Part shown: positions 34,964-42,862 of the stretch, in pieces | Layout of the letters: every line of letters begins with the position of its first letter | Numbering within the stretch: position 1 is the stretch's first letter | DNA from: DATHGT01 sp035317605 | GTDB lineage: Bacteria; Methylomirabilota; Methylomirabilia; Rokubacteriales; CSP1-6 | Reading direction: 5' to 3' | NCBI GenBank assembly: GCA_035317605.1 | Contig: DATHGT010000133.1 | Coordinates: 26,437-90,436 of the forward strand | Length of the DNA: 64,000 bases | Position numbers and translations under genes: made by a program | The notes under the pieces: generated by a model | Seen by the model: only the letters and a program-made list of their open reading frames with translations | Database searches by the model: none | Told to the model about the DNA's origin: nothing

Positions 34964-35964
34964 GGATCTCGAGAGAGTGGACTCGCGTGGAGCTTGGAGA
35001 CCATCTCGGCGAGCTCCTCCCGCGAGAGCCAGCGATCGTTCAGATCCGAGGAATAGCGGAAGCCTTCCGGGCACGGTTTCGCGTGTTCGTAGTGGTTCGA
35101 GTCGAACCAGTCGAACTCGGGCCGGATCACGAACCGGTCCGGGAGTTCGGCCGTGTGATGCGCGTCGTCCTCGGGAACCATGACCTCGTGGAGCTTCTCG
35201 CCGGGTCGAATACCGATGACTTCCGTGCGGCACTCCGGCGCCAGGGCCGCCGCCAGATCCATGATGTTCATCGACGGGATCTTGGGCACGAAGATCTCAC
35301 CGCCGGTCATCCGATCGAGGCAGTCGATCACGAACTCAACGCCCTGCGGCAGGGTCAGCCAGAATCTCGTCATGCGGGGGTCGGTGATCGGAAGGACACC
35401 CGTCTTTCGACGCCCCAGGAAAAACGGGATGACGCTGCCCCGGCTGCCCACCACGTTTCCGTACCGCACCACGGAGAAGCGCGTGTTTCGGTGTCCCGCG
35501 TAGACGTTCCCGGCCACGAACAGCTTGTCGGAGCAGAGCTTGGTCGCCCCGTAGAGATTGATGGGGTTGGCGGCCTTGTCCGTGGAGAGGGCGACCACGC
35601 GCTCCACGCCCATGTCAATCGCCTCGTTGATGACGTTTTCCGCGCCGACGACGTTGGTCTTGACGGCCTCGAACGGGTTGTATTCGGCCGCGGGGACCTG
35701 CTTGAGGGCGGCCGTGTGGATGACGACGTCGACGCCCTGAAAGGCTCGGTGGAGGCGATCACGATCGCGGACGTCTCCGATGAAGTACCGCAGCGCGGGA
35801 AACCGACTCTCCGGGAACTCCTGCCTCATCTCGAATTGCTTGAGCTCGTCCCGGCTGAAGACGATGACTTTCCGGGGCTGATAGCGGGTCAGGACCGTCC
35901 GGACGAAGGAACGCCCGAATGAACCCGTCCCCCCCGTGATCAACACGACCTTGTCGTCGATCAT
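34960..35964 (-). CDS. pseB: UDP-GlcNAc 4,6-dehydratase (inverting)
   Basis: A 334-residue SDR that starts the pseudaminic pathway by 4,6-dehydration and C5 inversion of UDP-GlcNAc. Visible motifs are TGGTGSFG (residues 10-17), STDKA (127-131) and the catalytic YGATK (138-142). Length matches soluble PseB rather than membrane FlaA1/CapD forms. It is the first gene of the long operon: a TTGACG/TAGAAT promoter and an inverted-repeat operator lie 40-90 bp upstream. The start is the ATG at 35964, with a GGAAAGAA purine tract upstream as a weak ribosome site. Confidence 0.92.
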   Translation of the reverse strand: MIDDKVVLITGGTGSFGRSFVRTVLTRYQPRKVIVFSRDELKQFEMRQEFPESRFPALRYFIGDVRDRDRLHRAFQGVDVVIHTAALKQVPAAEYNPFEAVKTNVVGAENVINEAIDMGVERVVALSTDKAANPINLYGATKLCSDKLFVAGNVYAGHRNTRFSVVRYGNVVGSRGSVIPFFLGRRKTGVLPITDPRMTRFWLTLPQGVEFVIDCLDRMTGGEIFVPKIPSMNIMDLAAALAPECRTEVIGIRPGEKLHEVMVPEDDAHHTAELPDRFVIRPEFDWFDSNHYEHAKPCPEGFRYSSDLNDRWLSREELAEMVSKLHASPLSRDP

Positions 35965-36003
35965 CGGATCATTCTTTCCGCGCGCCCGTCGGAGTCCGCT
36001 TCG

Positions 36004-36020
36004 TGTTCAAAATGTGAACA
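36004..36020. promoter_or_regulatory. Inverted-repeat operator at the pseB start site
   Basis: The 17-base sequence TGTTCAAAATGTGAACA is a perfect 6-base inverted repeat with a 5-base spacer. It begins two bases after the -10 box of the pseB promoter, so it covers the predicted transcription start. A second copy with the same GTTCA-N5-TGAAC core lies at 37646-37662 at the same place relative to the promoter of the regulator gene. A bound regulator at this position would block transcription. Confidence 0.75.
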
Positions 36021-36022
36021 GG

Positions 36023-36052
36023 ATTCTATCGCCCCGGCCGCCGCGCCGTCAA
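36023..36052 (-). promoter_or_regulatory. Sigma70-type promoter of the pseB operon
   Basis: Read on the minus strand: TTGACG (36052-36047), an 18-base spacer, then TAGAAT (36028-36023). Five of six positions match the -35 consensus and five of six the -10 consensus. The predicted start falls inside the operator at 36004-36020, giving a leader of about 50 bases to the pseB ATG. Confidence 0.75.
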
Positions 36053-36173
36053 GCGCCCCATCGGCGAATGGGCCGGTCGCTTGACAGGTCGCGAGAAGAA
36101 CCCGAAGATCCGGCCTCGTGCGGAACGGGCAGATTCGAGAATCACCGCCGACGCGGACGCTCCCGCCACCGTC

Positions 36174-36962
36174 ATGAGCGCCCCCCGAACGTCTCAGGAG
36201 CGGCTGGACGACTTCAGCGCCGGGGCCCTGGCCGATCGGCACGACCGCCAGCAGTCGCTCCTGGAGAACACCGGCGCGCTCGGGTCGCCGCCTTACCGCG
36301 TGCTCGATCTGGGAAGTGGAAGCGGCGTCACCGCCGTGTGGGCGGCGCGCCGAGGCTGGCCGGTCACAGCCGTGGATGTCGACGGCAAGCACATGGCGGT
36401 GCTGGAACGCCACCTCGCGGTCGAGGAGCCGGGCCTGCCCATCGAGCGGGTGGTCTCCGACGCGGTCACCTGCGAAGGCGTGCCCGACGCCGCCTACGAC
36501 ATCGCGTATCTCAAGGATCTGCTGGAGCACGTCGATGATTTCCGTACCTGCCTCGCCACGGCGTACCGGAAGCTCAAGCCGGGGGGGCTGTTGTACGTGG
36601 CCACCACCAACGTCGTGTGTCCGCTCCAGTTGGAATATCACGGCGTGGGGCCGTACTCGTGGTATCCGCGCTGGCTCAAGGACAGGATCCGCCTATGGGC
36701 GCTCGCCGGCCATCCCCGCGTCGTCGCCCACAGCGCCCGGCCGGCGCTCCACTGGTTCAGCCGGCGCTCGCTGAGCCGCGCCATGCGCGAGGTCGGATTC
36801 ACGCGCACCTGGGACCTCTACGACCTCGTGCGCTCGCCGGGAGACCTCACGCGCCGCACCCGTCTCATCTACCCGTTGATCCGTCACGCGCGCCGCGTCC
36901 CGCTCGGGCCGGACCTGGTCGACCTCATGGTGGTCGGGCTCACCATGGTGGCACAGGCCTAG
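36174..36962 (+). CDS. Class I SAM-dependent methyltransferase
   Basis: A 262-residue methyltransferase with motif I VLDLGSGSGVTAVWA, AVDVDGKHM and a KDLLEHVDD segment, then KPGGLLYVATTN. It is divergent from the pseB operon and shares its control region. I place the start at the ATG at 36174; an in-frame start at 36081 would add 31 residues of low-complexity sequence without support. It probably modifies the same surface glycan, but the acceptor is unknown. Confidence 0.75.
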   Translation: MSAPRTSQERLDDFSAGALADRHDRQQSLLENTGALGSPPYRVLDLGSGSGVTAVWAARRGWPVTAVDVDGKHMAVLERHLAVEEPGLPIERVVSDAVTCEGVPDAAYDIAYLKDLLEHVDDFRTCLATAYRKLKPGGLLYVATTNVVCPLQLEYHGVGPYSWYPRWLKDRIRLWALAGHPRVVAHSARPALHWFSRRSLSRAMREVGFTRTWDLYDLVRSPGDLTRRTRLIYPLIRHARRVPLGPDLVDLMVVGLTMVAQA

Positions 36963-37012
36963 GTTCGGATCTGCCCTGAGGGGGGCCGGCAGGCCGGCGA
37001 CCGCGCCGTCAT

Positions 37013-37603
37013 CTATGCCGGCCGTTCACCGAGCACGATCAGTTTCGCCCTGGGGAGCCCCAGCCGCGTCACCTGCTCGACCAGGCGGTCGTTGGCGTTG
37101 AACGTCACCACCACGACCCGATCGACCTCGGCGCTCGCGAGCTCACGGAGCGGACGGACGGGGAGATCGAGAAACGTCGACGCCTTGGTGTCGGCGAACA
37201 CGGCGATCGCGTCCAGCCCGAGCTCCTTGAGCGTGAGGTAGGTGAGCTCCGCGGCCTCCCCGGTCCCGCACAGCGCCACCCGCTTCGGGCCCGCGCTGGC
37301 GATGGGCTGCAGGGCCTCGCGGAGCCGCTGACGTGTCTCGCGGTACAGCACGAGTGAGAAGCTCATGTACTCGTAGGTGAGGCGCGTCTTCTGGGCGATG
37401 CCGCGGGGCGTGAGGAGGTATTTCAAGCGGTTCGTGGGGATGGTGGTGATCTTGACGTAGCCCTTGCGGGTGAGCCGCTTGAGGTAGAGATTCGTCAGGC
37501 CGAGGGCGACCCCGAGGCTCTCGGACAGGCCGCGCTGGGTGACGTCGTCGCGGGCGGCGATCTCGGTGAGGATCTTGAGATCGCGCTGGGCCGCTTGCCT
37601 CAC
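37013..37603 (-). CDS. Winged-helix regulator with C-terminal Rossmann-like domain
   Basis: A 196-residue two-domain protein. Residues 1 to about 85 form a MarR-like winged helix (LTEIAARDDVTQRGLSESLG recognition region, then a wing at LTRKGYVKI). Residues from about 105 form a small Rossmann-like domain (KRVALCGTGEAAELTYLTL, then VDRVVVVTF) that resembles the nucleotide-sugar-binding domain of CapD/PglD proteins. MarR-like regulators of this kind occur beside exopolysaccharide loci. The gene has its own TTGACG promoter with an operator matching the one before pseB, so autoregulation and control of the operon are likely. The start is the GTG at 37603. Confidence 0.8.
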   Translation of the reverse strand: MRQAAQRDLKILTEIAARDDVTQRGLSESLGVALGLTNLYLKRLTRKGYVKITTIPTNRLKYLLTPRGIAQKTRLTYEYMSFSLVLYRETRQRLREALQPIASAGPKRVALCGTGEAAELTYLTLKELGLDAIAVFADTKASTFLDLPVRPLRELASAEVDRVVVVTFNANDRLVEQVTRLGLPRAKLIVLGERPA

Positions 37604-37645
37604 GCGCCGGTCCCGTCGCCGCCCGCTTGGAGCCCGCTCATCGCG

Positions 37646-37662
37646 TGTTCATGTTTTGAACG
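37646..37662. promoter_or_regulatory. Inverted-repeat operator at the regulator start site
   Basis: TGTTCATGTTTTGAACG contains GTTCA-N5-TGAAC, the same core and spacing as the site before pseB. It lies 44 bases upstream of the regulator GTG and five bases downstream of its -10 box, covering the predicted start. Negative autoregulation is the simplest reading. Confidence 0.72.
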
Positions 37663-37667
37663 GCGCC

Positions 37668-37696
37668 AGCCTAACAAGAGTTCCGGCGCCCGTCAA
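37668..37696 (-). promoter_or_regulatory. Promoter of the regulator gene
   Basis: Minus strand: TTGACG (37696-37691), a 17-base spacer, then TAGGCT (37673-37668). The -35 box is identical to that of pseB; the -10 box is weaker. Confidence 0.6.
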
Positions 37697-37738
37697 CGAC
37701 GGCGGGAGGCCGGCCGTGGAGCCGTCGCCGGCGACCCG

Positions 37739-39226
37739 TCACAGGGCCTGACGGGTCGCCTCCTCGGAGACCTGCCGGGCCGTTCGCGCCTCGTCGCGGG
37801 CCTTCTTGAAGAGATGCTCGAAGCTCATCAAGGCGATGGCCAGGAACAGGCTCACCACAATGATCCCGGCCAGGATGGTGCTCCAGGCGTAGCCCTCTCG
37901 CCTGATCACGGGCGGCTGGGCGATGGCGACCTGGCTGCTCACCGTGAACGTGAGGTAGTCGTCGAGGAGCTTGGAGTAGTTCTGAATGATCTCCCGCAGC
38001 TCGGTCGAGACGGTCCCCAGGATGTCCTTGTAGCCGGAGGGCAGCTGGCCGATGCCGATGTCGCTGGCCTTGGGCAGCCAGGCGAGCTGATTCTGCAGGC
38101 GGGCTTTCTCGGCCTCCAGCGTTTGCCTGTCCTCCTGGAGCTTCGAGATCCGGGACACCACGGGCCCTTCGTAGTCGCTCTTGAGCAGCTTCTCGAGCGC
38201 GGTGACGTCGAGGATCGAGGTGCCGCGTTCATTGCTGAGCTGGCCGGCCATCAGCGACTTGGGCCGGTCGATCAACGCCAGCAGCCGCCCCTGCTCCTCG
38301 GCTTCCCGCGTCTTCTGATGGATCCGGATGTCGACTTCGGCGATGCGGTGCTGAACCCGCTGCTGGATGAGGTCGCGGTTCTTGACCAATCGGCCGTGGT
38401 AGGTCACGGCCTCCAGGGCTTGCAGTCGCGTGGCGTACCAGGTCTCGAGATCGTTGACGAGGGTCCGGAAGGCGACCTGATACTTGGGATAGTTGTTCTG
38501 CAGCGTTTCCAGGACGAGGCCGTTCAGCTCCGAGCTGAGCGTCGAGTAGGTCGTCACGAACCGCATCGGAAGGTCCCAGAAGTCGTAGGTCGCGATGAGT
38601 TTCTCGTAGGCGATGTCGTTCAGCGTGACCAGCGTCGATTTCTGCGCGTATTTGAGCTGTTCCTGGTACTTGAGCTGTTCCCGGTAGTGGCGGACCAGCG
38701 CGTCGAAGAACCGGATCCGCTGCGCGTCGCTGATACCGGGGATCTCGGCGGCGATCCTGAACTCGCTGGGGAAATACTCGTCCCGTCTCGCGCCTTCCTT
38801 CTCCTGCCGTCTCCAGCGCCCCTGAATATCCCCGGGAATGATCGGGGTGACGAAGATGTGCGAAGCCAGATTCGTCAGGTTGCGACCGAACTGCGGGATG
38901 CCCGCTTCCGCGAGCGCGCTCGTCAGGACGGCGGGACTACGAAAGTCCTCGACGCTGAATTTTCGTCCGGTGGGATATTCGTTGCGCTCGATCCCCCGGA
39001 AGCTCAGCCGCAGCGTGCCCTCGACGAGCTTGGGAGCGGACAGGTACGCGTTGAGGAAGATGAGCACCCCGACCCCGAGAAACGCGATGAAGCGCACCGC
39101 GAGGGCGATGCGCCGGGCGTACAGGAATTTGATCGCGTCCACGAACCCGGGATGGAGCTCCTCTTCGTCGGCATCACGACCCACCTTTGGCGCCTTGGAA
39201 GACGCCGCCGCCGCTGGTTCGGTCAT
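37739..39226 (-). CDS. Wzz-like polysaccharide copolymerase / chain-length determinant
   Basis: A 495-residue inner-membrane protein with a cytoplasmic N-terminus, a membrane segment near residues 41-62, a long helical and coiled-coil periplasmic region, and a second membrane segment near 446-470 followed by a short basic tail. This is the PCP/Wzz layout, though the periplasmic part is larger than in classical Wzz (about 330 residues). No C-terminal kinase domain is present. It would set chain length of the Wzy product. GGGAGAA lies upstream of the ATG at 39226. Confidence 0.75.
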   Translation of the reverse strand: MTEPAAAASSKAPKVGRDADEEELHPGFVDAIKFLYARRIALAVRFIAFLGVGVLIFLNAYLSAPKLVEGTLRLSFRGIERNEYPTGRKFSVEDFRSPAVLTSALAEAGIPQFGRNLTNLASHIFVTPIIPGDIQGRWRRQEKEGARRDEYFPSEFRIAAEIPGISDAQRIRFFDALVRHYREQLKYQEQLKYAQKSTLVTLNDIAYEKLIATYDFWDLPMRFVTTYSTLSSELNGLVLETLQNNYPKYQVAFRTLVNDLETWYATRLQALEAVTYHGRLVKNRDLIQQRVQHRIAEVDIRIHQKTREAEEQGRLLALIDRPKSLMAGQLSNERGTSILDVTALEKLLKSDYEGPVVSRISKLQEDRQTLEAEKARLQNQLAWLPKASDIGIGQLPSGYKDILGTVSTELREIIQNYSKLLDDYLTFTVSSQVAIAQPPVIRREGYAWSTILAGIIVVSLFLAIALMSFEHLFKKARDEARTARQVSEEATRQAL

Positions 39227-39271
39227 TCAGTTCTCCCCATTGGGATGGGTGGGACGGCCCACCATCCGCCA

Positions 39272-39300
39272 AGATATTGTGTCGTCCCTCGTCCTGTCAA
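39272..39300 (-). promoter_or_regulatory. Promoter of the Wzz-like gene
   Basis: Minus strand: a consensus TTGACA (39300-39295), a 17-base spacer, and ATATCT (39277-39272) as a weak -10. The predicted start lies about 40 bases before the ATG. No GTTCA-N5-TGAAC operator is present here. Confidence 0.5.
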
Positions 39301-39406
39301 CCTGAACCGCACCCGCGACGCGGGGAGAGTTTTCTTGACTCGGAGCGGTGGCTGGTCGATCATGCCGTGCGTGCCGGATCGCGGAACCAACGAAGGAGGC
39401 ATGGGA

Positions 39407-40711
39407 GTGCTGGAGCTCGAAACACGCATTGAGCGGCGCGTCGCACGCATCGGCGTCGTCGGTCTCGGCTATGTCGGTTTGCCCCTCGCCGTCGAGTTCG
39501 CCAAGGCCGGCTTCGGTGTGGTCGGACTGGACGTCGATCGACGCAAGGTCGAACGCATCCGCCAGGGCGAGAACTACATTCCGGACATCGAGGACAGTGA
39601 TCTGCAGAACGCCGTCCGGAAGGGGCAGCTGTCGGCCACCGATGACTGGGACGTCGTGGCCGATCTGGACGTCCTCATCGTCTGCGTGCCGACCCCCTTC
39701 AACCGCAACAAGGAGCCCGATCTCTCCGCCGTCGTCGAGGCGGTCCAGGCCATCGGCAAACGCCTGCGACGCGGCCAGCTCGTGGTCCTCGAGAGCACGA
39801 CGTACCCGGGCACGACCGAGGAGATCCTCCAGCCCGTGCTCTCCGAGAGCGGCCTCCGCGTGGGCGTCGACTTCGCCCTAGCCTACTCCCCGGAACGCGT
39901 CGATCCCGGCAACCGGCTCTATCAGATCCCCAACACGCCTAAGGTCGTGGGGGGCGTGACCCCGACGTGCGGCCGGCTGGCCGCCGCCCTCTATCGCACC
40001 ATCGTGGTGAAGATCGTGCCGGTGTCCTCGTCCCGGATCGCAGAGATGGTCAAGCTGCTGGAGAACATCTTCCGCAACGTCAACATCGCGTTGGTCAACG
40101 AGCTGATGATCCTGTGCGACCGCATGGGCATCGACATCTGGGAAGTGGTCGAGGCCGCGGCCACCAAGCCCTTCGGGTTCATGAGCTTCCAGCCGGGTCC
40201 CGGGGTTGGCGGTCACTGCATTCCCGTCGACCCGGTGTATCTGTCCTGGAAGGCGCGCGAGTACGACTTCTATACGAACTTCATCGACCTGGCCGCCGAG
40301 GTCAACGGCAACATGCCGTACTTCGTGGCGCAGAAGACGACCCGCGCGCTGGCCGCCCGGGGATGCGCGCTGTCGAGAGCGAACATCCTGGTGCTCGGGA
40401 CGGCGTTCAAGCGCGACGTGGGTGACGTGCGGAACTCGTCGGCCCTACGGCTGATGGAACTCCTCGCGCAGGACGGCGCGATGATCTCCTACCATGACCC
40501 CTACGTCCCGGAAGTGCGGTTGCGGGGCCACACCATGCGATCGGTCGAGCTCACCCCCGCCGTTCTCGGCGCCGCCGATTGCGTGCTGATCCACACAGAC
40601 CACACGGTCTTCCGGTGGGAGTCGATCGTCCCGCACTGCCGCCTCGTCGTCGACACCCGCAACGCCACGCACGGCGTGCCCAACACCGCCGGCGTCGTCG
40701 TCAAGCTGTAG
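39407..40711 (+). CDS. UDP-glucose/UDP-N-acetylhexosamine 6-dehydrogenase
   Basis: A 434-residue nucleotide-sugar dehydrogenase. GLGYVGLP is the NAD motif near the N-terminus, SPERVDPGN and KLLENIFRNVNIALVNE mark the central domain, and the catalytic nucleophile is Cys271 in GVGGHCIPVDP. The SPERVDPGN region is typical of the WbpA/WbpO UDP-HexNAc branch. I prefer the GTG at 39407, because AAGGAGG (39393-39399) lies seven bases before it and only one base before the in-frame ATG at 39401. It supplies a uronic acid to the glycan; 9 bp separate it from the next gene. Confidence 0.85.
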   Translation: MLELETRIERRVARIGVVGLGYVGLPLAVEFAKAGFGVVGLDVDRRKVERIRQGENYIPDIEDSDLQNAVRKGQLSATDDWDVVADLDVLIVCVPTPFNRNKEPDLSAVVEAVQAIGKRLRRGQLVVLESTTYPGTTEEILQPVLSESGLRVGVDFALAYSPERVDPGNRLYQIPNTPKVVGGVTPTCGRLAAALYRTIVVKIVPVSSSRIAEMVKLLENIFRNVNIALVNELMILCDRMGIDIWEVVEAAATKPFGFMSFQPGPGVGGHCIPVDPVYLSWKAREYDFYTNFIDLAAEVNGNMPYFVAQKTTRALAARGCALSRANILVLGTAFKRDVGDVRNSSALRLMELLAQDGAMISYHDPYVPEVRLRGHTMRSVELTPAVLGAADCVLIHTDHTVFRWESIVPHCRLVVDTRNATHGVPNTAGVVVKL

Positions 40712-40720
40712 GTCTCGGCG

Positions 40721-41680
40721 ATGAGAGCGCTGGTCACCGGGGGGGCGGGCTTCATCGGCTCCCACCTCACCGAACGCCTGCTCGCCGAAGGGCATGCGGT
40801 CACGGTCATCGACGACCTCTCCACGGGGCGCTCCGAGAACCTGGCCGCCGTCTCCGGTTCCCCCTCTCTCCGCACGCACTGGGCCTCGATCCTGGAGGAC
40901 GAGGGGCTCCAGGAGCTGGTCGACGAGTGCGACGTCGTGTATCACCTTGCCGCGGCGGTCGGCGTCCGCCTGATCCTCGAGCGTCCGGTGGAGACCATCG
41001 AGACCAACATCCTGGGGACGGACCGGATCCTGCGCGCGGCCGCGAAGGGCCAGAAGACGGTGGTCATCGCCTCGACGTCGGAAGTCTACGGAAAGAACGA
41101 TCAGGTTCCGCTCAAGGAAGACGACGACGGCATCTTCGGGCCCACCACGAAGAGCCGGTGGAGCTACGCCTGCTCGAAGGCGATCGACGAGTTCCTCGGC
41201 CTCGCCTACGTCCGAGCGCGGGGCCTTCCGGTCGTGATCGTCCGGTACTTCAACACGATCGGGCCCCGCCAGACCGGACAGTACGGCATGGTGGTGCCTC
41301 GCTTCGTCCAACAGGCGCTGGCCGGCCAGCCCATCACCGTGTATGGCGACGGCGAGCAGTCACGGAGCTTCACCGACGTTGACGACGCCGTCCGCGCCAC
41401 CATCGCGGTATCCCGCCACCCGCGGGCGGTGGGACAGGTCTTCAACGTCGGCTCCGGGAGCGAGATCACCATCAACCAGCTCGCGGATCGGGTGAAGGTC
41501 CTGACCGGGAGCCGCTCGGAGGTCGTCCACATCCCCTACGAGCAGGCCTACGAAGGCGGGTTCGAGGATCCGCGTCGTCGCGTCCCCAACGTCTCGAAGA
41601 TCCGGGCCCTCGTCGACTTCGTGGCCGCGGTGGACACCACCGCTTCGCTCGAAAAAGTCATCCGTTTCTATCGCCGATAG
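40721..41680 (+). CDS. NAD-dependent nucleotide-sugar epimerase/dehydratase
   Basis: A 319-residue extended SDR: TGGAGFIGSHLTERL, ASTSEVYGKND, the catalytic YxxxK as YACSK, and RYFNTIGPRQTG. The pattern is close to UDP-glucuronate decarboxylase and 4-epimerase types. It lies 9 bp downstream of the dehydrogenase and is probably cotranscribed, so the dehydrogenase product is a likely substrate. Confidence 0.82.
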   Translation: MRALVTGGAGFIGSHLTERLLAEGHAVTVIDDLSTGRSENLAAVSGSPSLRTHWASILEDEGLQELVDECDVVYHLAAAVGVRLILERPVETIETNILGTDRILRAAAKGQKTVVIASTSEVYGKNDQVPLKEDDDGIFGPTTKSRWSYACSKAIDEFLGLAYVRARGLPVVIVRYFNTIGPRQTGQYGMVVPRFVQQALAGQPITVYGDGEQSRSFTDVDDAVRATIAVSRHPRAVGQVFNVGSGSEITINQLADRVKVLTGSRSEVVHIPYEQAYEGGFEDPRRRVPNVSKIRALVDFVAAVDTTASLEKVIRFYRR

Positions 41681-41716
41681 CGGCGAGAACGACCGGTACT
41701 CGCCCTCGCCGGACGG

Positions 41717-41746
41717 TTGACAAGACAAGCCTTGCCCACCTAGACT
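41717..41746 (+). promoter_or_regulatory. Sigma70-type promoter of the beta-helix protein gene
   Basis: TTGACA (41717-41722), an 18-base spacer and TAGACT (41741-41746). The -35 is a perfect match. The predicted start is about 120 bases before the ATG at 41873, leaving an unusually long leader that also carries an AAGGAGG sequence at 41802-41808 with no clear start codon after it. Confidence 0.65.
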
Positions 41747-41872
41747 GGCGCTCCGGATTCATCGACCCGATTGGGTTGGGAAGACGTAGTGGGAAAGAAG
41801 AAGGAGGTGTCGGTTCAACGCCGCAGTAAACGCAGCATTCACGTCACAGACTTCGCTGAGGAGGCAAGACCC

Positions 41873-42790
41873 ATGAAGTATCTTCGCATCGCCCTGGGCA
41901 TCGTGGCCGTCGCCCTTGTCGCACTTATCCTGGTACCGGACGCGCAAGCGCAAGCGACCCGAACGTGGGTGTCCGGTGTCGGCGACGACGTCAACCCGTG
42001 CAGCCGCACGGCCCCGTGCAAGACGTTCGCGGGCGCCATTTCCAAGACCGCTGCGCACGGCGAGATTTCCGTCCTCGATCCCGGCGGCTTCGGCGCGCTC
42101 AACATCACCAAGTCGATCACGCTCAACGGTGACGGCACCCTGGCCGGCATCCTGGCCGCCGGCACCACCGGCATCATCGTCAACCCGCCGCTCGCGACCG
42201 ACAAGGTCATGATCCGCAGCATCACGATCAACGGCGCCAACTCGGGGACCAACGGGATTCGCTTCATCGGCCAGGGCACGCTGACGGTCGAGAACGTGGC
42301 GATCTACAGTTTCAACGGGGCCCCGGGTCGCGCCCTCGACGTGACGGGCGCCGGCGAAATGATCCTCAACAACGTCACCATCACGGACTGCCAGGCCGGC
42401 GTCCGCATCGCGTCCTCGGGGTCCCACACCGCGACGCTCGACAACGTGCGGATCCAGGACATCAATGGTCATGCCTTCGAAGCCGCGTCGGGTAGCGTCT
42501 TCGCCCTGATCACGCGGTCGAGGTTCACCAACAATGGCGCCGACGCCGTTCGGGCCGGCGTGAGCTCCTCGACCATCATGGTCGAGGACAGCTCGCTCTC
42601 GTTCAACAGCGGCACGGGCGCGAATGCCGCGGTGTCAGGTTCCAAGATCCGGATCAAGGGCAACAACATCAACGTCAACAACGTCGGCATCGCCATCGCC
42701 GGCGGAGCGGTCGTAGAGTCGACCGGCACCAATACCGTCATCGGGAACGTCAGCAACACCGCCCCGAACGGCACCTACACCCAGCAGTAG
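41873..42790 (+). CDS. Secreted right-handed beta-helix protein
   Basis: A 305-residue protein with a signal peptide (hydrophobic core ALGIVAVALVALIL, cleavage near AQA at residues 22-25). The mature part starts TWVSGVGDDVNPCSRTAPCKTF, with two cysteines that may pair, followed by repeated strands rich in Asn, Gly, Ile and Val (SITLNGDG, MIRSITING, NNVTITD, LDNVRIQD), the pattern of pectate-lyase-like beta-helices. No catalytic residues of polysaccharide lyases could be identified. GAGGAGG lies eight bases before the ATG at 41873. It may bind or process surface polysaccharide. Confidence 0.75.
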   Translation: MKYLRIALGIVAVALVALILVPDAQAQATRTWVSGVGDDVNPCSRTAPCKTFAGAISKTAAHGEISVLDPGGFGALNITKSITLNGDGTLAGILAAGTTGIIVNPPLATDKVMIRSITINGANSGTNGIRFIGQGTLTVENVAIYSFNGAPGRALDVTGAGEMILNNVTITDCQAGVRIASSGSHTATLDNVRIQDINGHAFEAASGSVFALITRSRFTNNGADAVRAGVSSSTIMVEDSSLSFNSGTGANAAVSGSKIRIKGNNINVNNVGIAIAGGAVVESTGTNTVIGNVSNTAPNGTYTQQ

Positions 42791-42809
42791 CCTGCTCGCC
42801 TAGCCTCAC

Positions 42810-42846
42810 ACGACGCCGGGCCCCTCGGGGTCCGGCGTCGTCGTTT
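42810..42846. terminator. Hairpin terminator between convergent genes
   Basis: ACGACGCCGG (42810-42819) pairs perfectly with CCGGCGTCGT (42832-42841), extended inward by further G-C pairs, and is followed on the plus strand by CGTTT. It ends the beta-helix gene and could also serve the convergent epimerase at 42863-43804. Confidence 0.65.
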
Positions 42847-42862
42847 CAACCAGCGGACGCGA

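Larger units (their letters stand above)
686..35964 (-). other. 31-gene surface-glycan operon (pseudaminic-acid type, Wzx/Wzy)
   Basis: All 31 genes in this stretch run on the minus strand, from pseB to a terminal glycosyltransferase. Thirteen junctions are 4-base ATGA/GTGA overlaps and four are 1-base TGATG overlaps. The largest gap is 106 bp (19226-19331). A sigma70-like promoter with an operator at its predicted start site precedes pseB. The contents cover sugar-nucleotide synthesis, glycosyl transfer, flippase and polymerase, so the block reads as one capsule or O-antigen locus. Single transcription is inferred from spacing; internal promoters in the 57-106 bp gaps cannot be excluded. No dedicated priming transferase is visible inside it. 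Confidence 0.75.

Noticed and set aside
37595..39400. A roughly 600-codon N-terminal extension of the UDP-sugar dehydrogenase
   Set aside because: The extension is antisense to the Wzz-like gene; the ribosome site AAGGAGG at 39393-39399 and the family length place the start at 39407.
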